A DNA stretch of 64,000 nucleotides from Pseudoduganella namucuonensis (GTDB lineage Bacteria; Pseudomonadota; Gammaproteobacteria; Burkholderiales; Burkholderiaceae_D). The position numbers were made by a program, and so were the translations under genes. Below the pieces are notes generated by a model. It saw nothing but the letters and a program-made list of their open reading frames with translations. It had not been told where the DNA came from and searched no databases. This document shows, piece after piece, positions 58,884 to 64,000 of this stretch. The first letter of the stretch is position 1; each line of letters begins with the position of its first letter. The DNA lies in contig NZ_FPBO01000011.1 in the NCBI RefSeq assembly GCF_900116645.1, positions 21,293 to 85,292 of the forward strand, written 5' to 3'.

Positions 58884-60824
58884 ATGACTTTGCATCGCAC
58901 GCTGTATCCGGTGCTGGCGCTGGCGACCGCCGCGCTGGGCGCCGCCACGCCTTATTCCTACGCCGCGCCGCTGTCCAGCCCGGACCAGCGCCTGGCCGTC
59001 ACCTTCGCCATCGACGCCGGCGGACTGCCCGTGTATTCCGTCGCCCTCGACAGCAAGCCCGTGCTGCTGAAGTCCTCGCTCGGCTTGAAGCTGGATGGCG
59101 CGGACTTCACCCGCGGCCTGTCGCTGGCGTCGTCCTCGCAGCCGGCCGCCATCAGCGACCGCTATGAGTTGAACACCGGCAAGCGCCGCGTCAACATCTA
59201 CAAGGCCAACGAACAGGTCTACACGCTGCGCAACGCGCGCAAGCAGAAAATGGACGTGGTGTTCCGCGTGTCCAACGACGGCGTGGCCTTCCGCTACGTG
59301 GTCGCCGAGCCTTCGCTGCCGCTCAAGAAGTTCGTCAGCGAGGAGACCAGCTTCGCGTTCGCGAAGTCGGCCCTGGCCTGGCTGCAGCCCATGTCCAACG
59401 AGCTTACGGGCTGGATGAACACCAATCCGTCCTACGAGGAGCATTACAAGATGGGCGTGGCGGTCGGCACGCCGTCGCCGTTGAAGGCGGGCTGGGTGTT
59501 CCCCGCGCTGTTCAAGACCGACGCCGCCTGGGTGGCGCTGACCGAGGCGGGCATCGACGGCAGCTTCCACGCCTCGCGCCTGCAGGCGCAGTCGCCGGAC
59601 GGGGTGTATCGCATCGGCGGCCCGGCCAAGACCGAGGTGTTCACCGGCGGCGGCCTGCTGGCGCAGACGCGCGGTACCTTGACTTCCCCGTGGCGCGTGC
59701 TGGCCATCGGCAGCCTGCCCACGGTGACCGATTCCACGCTGGGCACCGACCTGGCCGCGCCGGCCGTCAAGACGCCGGTGTCGCTGGCGCAGCCCGGCCA
59801 CGCCTCGTGGAGCTGGGCGATCATGAAGGACGACGCCACCGTCTACGACGTGCAAAAGCGCTTCATCGACTACGCGGCCGACATGAAGTGGGACTACACC
59901 TTGATCGACGCCGACTGGGACCGCAAGATCGGCTACGACAAGATCAAGGAGCTGACCGCCTACGCCGCCACGAAGAACGTGGGCGTGCTGGTGTGGTACA
60001 ACTCGTCCGGCGCCTGGAACCAGACCGAGTACTCGCCCAAGGGCAAGCTGCTGACCCGCGAGGCGCGCCGCGCCGAGTTCGCGCGCATGCAGGCCATGGG
60101 CGTCAAGGGCGTGAAGGTGGACTTCTTCGGCGGCGACGGCCAGTCGATGATCGCCTATTACATCGACATCCTGAACGACGCGGCCGACCACGGCCTGCTG
60201 GTGAACTTCCACGGCGCCACCTTGCCGCGCGGCTGGTCGCGCACCTACCCCAACCTGATGACGGCCGAGGCCATCAGGGGCTTCGAGTTCACCACCTTCG
60301 AGCAGCGCGACCAGGACGCGGTGGTCAAGCACGTGTCCATGCTGCCGTTCACCCGCAACCTGTTCGATCCGATGGATTTCACGCCCATGGTGTTCGGCGA
60401 CATCCCGAAGATCAAGCGCGCCACCCGCAACGGCTTCGAGCTGGCCGAATCGGTGCTGATGGTGTCGGGCATCCAGCACTTCGCCGAGATCCCGGAGGGC
60501 ATGGCCACCGTGCCGGCCTACGTGAAGAGCTACCTGCAGGACCTGCCGCGCAGCTGGGACGATTCCAAACTCGTCGACGGCTTCCCCGGCAAGTTCGCGG
60601 TCATCGCGCGCAAGGCCGGCGACAGCTGGTATGTGGCGGGTGTGAACTCGGAGGAGTCGGACAAGGCGCTGGAACTGGACCTGTCCTTCATCGGCGACCG
60701 CCAGGGCGTGCTGATGACGGACGGCGCCGGCGAGCGCGAGTTCGCGCAGTCCGCCATCCAGGCGGGCAAGGGCGTCAAGGTAAGCATCAAGCCGCGTGGT
60801 GGTTTCGTCGCGGTATTCAAATAA
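58884..60824 (+). CDS. GH97 family glycoside hydrolase
   Basis: A 646-residue exported enzyme. After a signal peptide (ending SYA-A), it has an N-terminal beta-sandwich (LSSPDQRLAVTF, RVSNDGVAFRYVV), a central (beta/alpha)8 barrel (YTLIDADWDR, GVLVWYNSSGAW, GVKGVKVDFFGGDGQ, LLVNFHGATLPRGW, TAEAIRGFE) and a C-terminal beta domain. The aspartate in KVDFFGGDGQ matches the nucleophile position of the retaining GH97 branch, so alpha-galactosidase or beta-L-arabinopyranosidase-like activity is more likely than inverting alpha-glucosidase. It probably trims side chains of pectic polymers. Confidence 0.85.
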   Translation: MTLHRTLYPVLALATAALGAATPYSYAAPLSSPDQRLAVTFAIDAGGLPVYSVALDSKPVLLKSSLGLKLDGADFTRGLSLASSSQPAAISDRYELNTGKRRVNIYKANEQVYTLRNARKQKMDVVFRVSNDGVAFRYVVAEPSLPLKKFVSEETSFAFAKSALAWLQPMSNELTGWMNTNPSYEEHYKMGVAVGTPSPLKAGWVFPALFKTDAAWVALTEAGIDGSFHASRLQAQSPDGVYRIGGPAKTEVFTGGGLLAQTRGTLTSPWRVLAIGSLPTVTDSTLGTDLAAPAVKTPVSLAQPGHASWSWAIMKDDATVYDVQKRFIDYAADMKWDYTLIDADWDRKIGYDKIKELTAYAATKNVGVLVWYNSSGAWNQTEYSPKGKLLTREARRAEFARMQAMGVKGVKVDFFGGDGQSMIAYYIDILNDAADHGLLVNFHGATLPRGWSRTYPNLMTAEAIRGFEFTTFEQRDQDAVVKHVSMLPFTRNLFDPMDFTPMVFGDIPKIKRATRNGFELAESVLMVSGIQHFAEIPEGMATVPAYVKSYLQDLPRSWDDSKLVDGFPGKFAVIARKAGDSWYVAGVNSEESDKALELDLSFIGDRQGVLMTDGAGEREFAQSAIQAGKGVKVSIKPRGGFVAVFK

Positions 60825-60848
60825 AAAAGCAATCAGGAGGGTAATAAA

Positions 60849-62387
60849 ATGAGCATCATCCGCAACAGCATTCTCGCAATCACCATGGTCAGCGGCGCGG
60901 CATGGGGCCAGGTCTCGGTCACCATCGATCCGGCCAAGCCGGGCCCTGTCATCAACAAGAACGTCTATGGCCAGTTCGCCGAGCATCTGGGCACCGGCAT
61001 CTACGAGGGCATGTGGGTCGGCCCGGACTCCAAGCAGCCCAACACCAAGGGCTGGCGCAACGACGTGCTGGGCGCGCTGAAGGAACTGAAGGTGCCGCTG
61101 GTGCGCTGGCCGGGCGGCTGCTTCGCCGACGAGTACCACTGGCGCGAGGGCATCGGCCCGCGCGGCGAGCGGCCGGTCAAGGTCAACACCATGTGGGGCG
61201 GCGTGGCCGAGACCAACGCCGTCGGCACGCACGAATTCTTCGACCTGGCCGAGCTGCTGGGCGCCGACACCTATGTGAACGGCAACCTGGGCACCGGTTC
61301 CAACCAGGAGATGGCCGAGTGGATGGAGTATATGACGTCCGACACCAAGTCCACGCTGGCCGAGTTGCGCCGCAAGAACGGCCGCGACAAGCCGTTCAAG
61401 GTGGACTTCTTCGCAGTCGGCAACGAGGCCTGGGGCTGCGGCGGCGACATGACGCCGGCGCACTACACCAACCTGTACAAGACGGCGGCCAGCTTCATCA
61501 AGGCGCCGCACGGCGCCAGGCCGAAGTTCATCGCCAGCGGCGGCAACGACCATGACTCGAAATGGACCGAGACGCTGTCCAGGGAAGTCAAGAACAATAT
61601 GGACGGCATCAGCTTCCACTACTACACCATCCCGACCGGGAAGTGGGACGTGAAGGGCGCCGCCACCGGCTTCCCCGAGACCGAGTGGATCTCGACGATG
61701 AAGAACACGCTGGCGATCGACGGCATGATCCGCAGCAACGTCAAGATACTGGACAAGAACGATCCGACCAAGAAGGTCGGCTTCATGGTCGACGAATGGG
61801 GCACCTGGTACGACGTGGAGAAGGGCACCAACGCCGGCTTCCTGTATCAGCAGAACAGCCTGCGCGACGCGGTGGTGGCGGCTTTGAACTTCAACATCTT
61901 CCACGCCCACGCGGAACGCGTGCGCATGACCAACATCGCGCAGATGGTCAACGTGCTGCAGGCCATGATCCTGACCGACAAGGACAAGATGCTGCTGACG
62001 CCGACCTACCACGCCTACCGCATGTACGTGCCGTTCCAGGACGCGACCTCGCTGCCGGTGTCCATCAAGGGCAACGTGAACTACAGCCTGGGCAAGGTCT
62101 CGGTGCCGCAGGTGAGCGCCTCGGCCGCGCGCGGCAAGGATGGCAAGATGTACCTGGCGCTGGTGAACACCAATCCGAACAAGGACGTGGACGTGACGGT
62201 GAACGTGGCCGGCGGCGCGGCGAAAGCGGCGCAGGGCAGCGTGCTGACCGCCCCGGCGATGGACGCGCACAACACCTTCGCCGCGCCTGACAACGTGAAG
62301 CCGGCCGCCTTCAGCGCGCAGGCCGCCGGCGGCAAGCTGTCGGTGAAGGTGCCCGCCAAGGGCGTCGTCGTGGTCAACGTCGAGTAA
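60849..62387 (+). CDS. Secreted GH51 alpha-L-arabinofuranosidase
   Basis: A 512-residue GH51 enzyme with a signal peptide (ending AWG-Q), unusual because many GH51 enzymes are cytosolic. The barrel opens KNVYGQFAEHLGTGIYEGMWVG and continues with VRWPGGCFADEYHWR. The acid/base glutamate is in FFAVGNEAWGCGG near residue 196 and the nucleophile glutamate in FMVDEWGTWYD near 317. The C-terminal beta-sandwich ends in VVVNVE. It removes terminal arabinofuranose from arabinan or arabinoxylan. It lies 24 bases after the GH97 gene and three bases before the GH43 lipoprotein gene, so the three form one unit. Confidence 0.9.
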   Translation: MSIIRNSILAITMVSGAAWGQVSVTIDPAKPGPVINKNVYGQFAEHLGTGIYEGMWVGPDSKQPNTKGWRNDVLGALKELKVPLVRWPGGCFADEYHWREGIGPRGERPVKVNTMWGGVAETNAVGTHEFFDLAELLGADTYVNGNLGTGSNQEMAEWMEYMTSDTKSTLAELRRKNGRDKPFKVDFFAVGNEAWGCGGDMTPAHYTNLYKTAASFIKAPHGARPKFIASGGNDHDSKWTETLSREVKNNMDGISFHYYTIPTGKWDVKGAATGFPETEWISTMKNTLAIDGMIRSNVKILDKNDPTKKVGFMVDEWGTWYDVEKGTNAGFLYQQNSLRDAVVAALNFNIFHAHAERVRMTNIAQMVNVLQAMILTDKDKMLLTPTYHAYRMYVPFQDATSLPVSIKGNVNYSLGKVSVPQVSASAARGKDGKMYLALVNTNPNKDVDVTVNVAGGAAKAAQGSVLTAPAMDAHNTFAAPDNVKPAAFSAQAAGGKLSVKVPAKGVVVVNVE

Positions 62388-62390
62388 GCG

Positions 62391-63971
62391 ATGAGAACCT
62401 CCATCCTGTTCCAGGCGCTGGCGTTGGCCGGTGTGGCCACGCTGGCCGCCTGCGGCGGCGGTGGAGGTGGCGGCAGCCCAGCCGCCATCTCCCCGCCGGC
62501 CACGACGGCGCCGGTGACGCCAACGACGCCCACCACGCCAACCACGCCGACGACGCCCACCGACCCGGTGACGCCATCCGTGCCGTCGCAGGCCGCGCTG
62601 GCCTTCGCCAACGTGTCGGTGCACGACCCGGCCGTCATTAACGCGGGCGGCACGTTCTACGTGTTCGGCTCGCACCTGGCGGCCGCCAAGTCGCCGGACC
62701 TGATGAACTGGTCCGGCATCGCCGACGGCGCCACCGCCTCCAACCCGCTGTTCGCTGACGTGACCAAGGCGCTGGCCGCGACCTTCGCCTGGGCGCAGAC
62801 GACGACCCTGTGGGCGCCGGACGTGATCCAGCTGGCCGACGGCAAGTTCTATATGTACTACAACGCCTGCAAGGGCGACTCGCCGCGCTCCGCGCTCGGC
62901 GTGGCGGTGGCCGACAAGATCGAAGGCCCGTACGTGGACAAGGGCATCATGCTCAAGTCCGGCATGTGGGGCGAGATCAGCGAGGACGGCAAGACCGTCT
63001 ACGACGCCACCAGGCACCCGAACACGGTCGACCCCAACGTCTTCAAGGACAAGGCGGGCAAGCTGTGGATGGTCTACGGCTCCTACTCGGGCGGCATCTT
63101 CATCCTGGAGCTGGACGAGGCCACCGGCAAGCAGAAGGCCGGGCAGGGCTACGGCAAGCACCTGATGGGCGGCAACCACGCGCGCATCGAGGGCGCCTAC
63201 GTGCTGTACAACCCGGCGTCGGACTACTACTACATGTTCACGTCCTTCGGCGGGCTGGACGCCAACGGCGCCTACAACGTGCGCGTTTCGCGTTCGCGCA
63301 ACCCGGACGGCCCGTACCTGGACGCCAAGGGCACCGACATGGCCACCGTGAAGGCGAATCCGGCGCTGCCGCTGTTCGACGACGCCAGCATCGCCCCGCA
63401 CGGCCAGAAGCTGATGGGCAACCACCGCTTCGAGCTGGCGGCGGGCGAAACCGGCACCGCGCTGGGTTACGTGTCGGCCGGCCACAATTCGGCTTATTAT
63501 GACGCGGCGACGAAACAAAGCTTCATGGTCTTCCACACCCGCTTCCCCGGAACGGGCGAGGCCCACGAGGTGCGCGTGCACGAGCTGTTCATCAACGAGG
63601 ACGGCTGGCCGGTGCTGTCGCCGTTCCGCTACGCGCCGCTGAGCAAGGCGGTGCCGGCGCAGACGGCGGCGGTGTCCGCGGCGCAGGCGGCGGGCAGCTA
63701 CAAGCTGGTCAACCACGGCAAGGATATTTCGGCGGCGGTCAAAGTGTCGCAGAATATCAAGCTGAACGCGGACGGCACGGTCACTGGCGCGGTAACGGGC
63801 AAGTGGTCGCACAAGGGATCGAACAACATGTCGATCACCTTGGACGCGGGCGGCGCGTACAGCGGCGTGCTGTCGCGGCAGTGGAACACCAACGCCAGCG
63901 CCTTCGTGGTCACGTTCTCGGCGCAGTCGGCCGACGGCGTCTCGCTGTGGGGCGCGCGCACAGGCAATTGA
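62391..63971 (+). CDS. GH43 lipoprotein, probable endo-1,5-alpha-L-arabinanase
   Basis: A 526-residue surface or periplasmic lipoprotein. The lipobox is TLAACGGGG, followed by a threonine/proline linker with several TPT repeats (about residues 40-62). The GH43 propeller has the base aspartate in VHDPAVINAGGTFYVFGS, TLWAPDVIQLADGKFYMYY, the second aspartate in NTVDPNVFKDKAGKLWMVYGSY, and the acid glutamate in ARIEGAYVLYNP. A C-terminal beta domain (about 430-526) resembles that of bacterial endo-arabinanases. It would cut the arabinan backbone outside the cell for the GH51 enzyme and the TonB receptor. Confidence 0.87.
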   Translation: MRTSILFQALALAGVATLAACGGGGGGGSPAAISPPATTAPVTPTTPTTPTTPTTPTDPVTPSVPSQAALAFANVSVHDPAVINAGGTFYVFGSHLAAAKSPDLMNWSGIADGATASNPLFADVTKALAATFAWAQTTTLWAPDVIQLADGKFYMYYNACKGDSPRSALGVAVADKIEGPYVDKGIMLKSGMWGEISEDGKTVYDATRHPNTVDPNVFKDKAGKLWMVYGSYSGGIFILELDEATGKQKAGQGYGKHLMGGNHARIEGAYVLYNPASDYYYMFTSFGGLDANGAYNVRVSRSRNPDGPYLDAKGTDMATVKANPALPLFDDASIAPHGQKLMGNHRFELAAGETGTALGYVSAGHNSAYYDAATKQSFMVFHTRFPGTGEAHEVRVHELFINEDGWPVLSPFRYAPLSKAVPAQTAAVSAAQAAGSYKLVNHGKDISAAVKVSQNIKLNADGTVTGAVTGKWSHKGSNNMSITLDAGGAYSGVLSRQWNTNASAFVVTFSAQSADGVSLWGARTGN

Positions 63972-63975
63972 CGTC

Positions 63976-64000
63976 GTCACGGGGGCAGACCCAGGGTTCG
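63976..64000. repeat. Start of a possible dispersed repeat at the right edge
   Basis: CACGGGGGCAGACCCAGGG resembles the left end of the GGGG(A/C)AGACC elements seen at 43315. The rest is outside the window, so the call is tentative. Confidence 0.3.

Noticed and set aside
62500..62590. ACG/CCC repeats in the GH43 lipoprotein gene as a minisatellite
   Set aside because: They encode an ordinary Thr/Pro linker. The units are not exact and such linkers are common after lipoboxes.
58800..63980. Very long minus-strand open frame opposite the GH97/GH51/GH43 genes
   Set aside because: Codon-bias shadow with repetitive R/H/V/G composition. All three plus-strand genes have signal peptides and catalytic motifs.
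1..64000. CRISPR array, tRNA, rRNA, transposase or phage genes
   Set aside because: None seen. No regularly spaced repeats, tRNA-like folds, or integrase/transposase motifs were found on either strand.

Overview
The window is high-GC DNA that reads as a Gram-negative betaproteobacterium, most likely Oxalobacteraceae of the Massilia/Duganella/Pseudoduganella kind. This is inferred from gene content and no database was searched. The pointers are a PEP-CTERM protein, pectin and arabinan degradation, TonB receptors for carbohydrate and siderophore, a second-type infA, and dispersed palindromic REP-like elements.

Region 1 (1-9.5 kb) is a patchwork of decay and duplication. The left edge carries a 5'-truncated pectinesterase copy. 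It is joined directly to the 3' end of an isoquinoline-1-oxidoreductase-associated protein and to a broken [2Fe-2S] subunit. An AraC regulator, the tail of a histidine kinase, an MlaA lipoprotein and an ABC substrate-binding protein follow. The intact counterpart locus lies at 4.4-9.1 kb: a second AraC regulator, cytochrome c, a TMEM175-type protein, and the iorA/iorB molybdenum hydroxylase. A broken thermonuclease gene and a REP-like palindrome close the region.

Region 2 (9.5-30 kb) starts with a large secreted pectate lyase-pectinesterase fusion and a PEP-CTERM protein. It continues with an orphan small protein, a LysR/NDH-2 pair, a DmlR/D-malate dehydrogenase pair, a MATE pump, two lipoproteins (one an S10 carboxypeptidase), and an EF-hand protein. 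A MEDS-PAS histidine kinase, AMP nucleosidase, a HAF-repeat protein and a pyruvate-oxidase-like enzyme complete it.

Region 3 (30-41.9 kb) is a siderophore locus. A TonB receptor diverges from a six-gene, overlapping operon across two Fur-box-like sites. The gene order (ATP-grasp, NIS synthetase, MFS, NIS synthetase, PLP decarboxylase) is that of the vibrioferrin pvsABCDE operon. It is extended by an SbnG-like gene that could supply citrate.

Region 4 (42-45.6 kb) is regulatory: an HD-GYP c-di-GMP phosphodiesterase, a NarL-type response regulator, and a winged-helix/NB-ARC ATPase that looks short.

Region 5 (45.7-64 kb) is an arabinan/L-arabinose utilisation locus. It has a TonB receptor, a GPH symporter, a cytosolic GH43 and a mutarotase. 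Oxidative L-arabinose genes follow (arabinonate dehydratase, AraD1, ketoglutarate-semialdehyde dehydrogenase, SDR), then secreted GH97, GH51 and GH43 enzymes. Three genes or loci interrupt this layout at 51.9-53.4 kb: a candidate ADP-ribosyltransferase-fold protein, a candidate structured non-coding RNA with its own promoter, palindrome and terminator, and infA. Hairpins separate several genes of the arabinose set, and a perfect 29-bp inverted repeat separates the catabolic genes from the secreted hydrolases.
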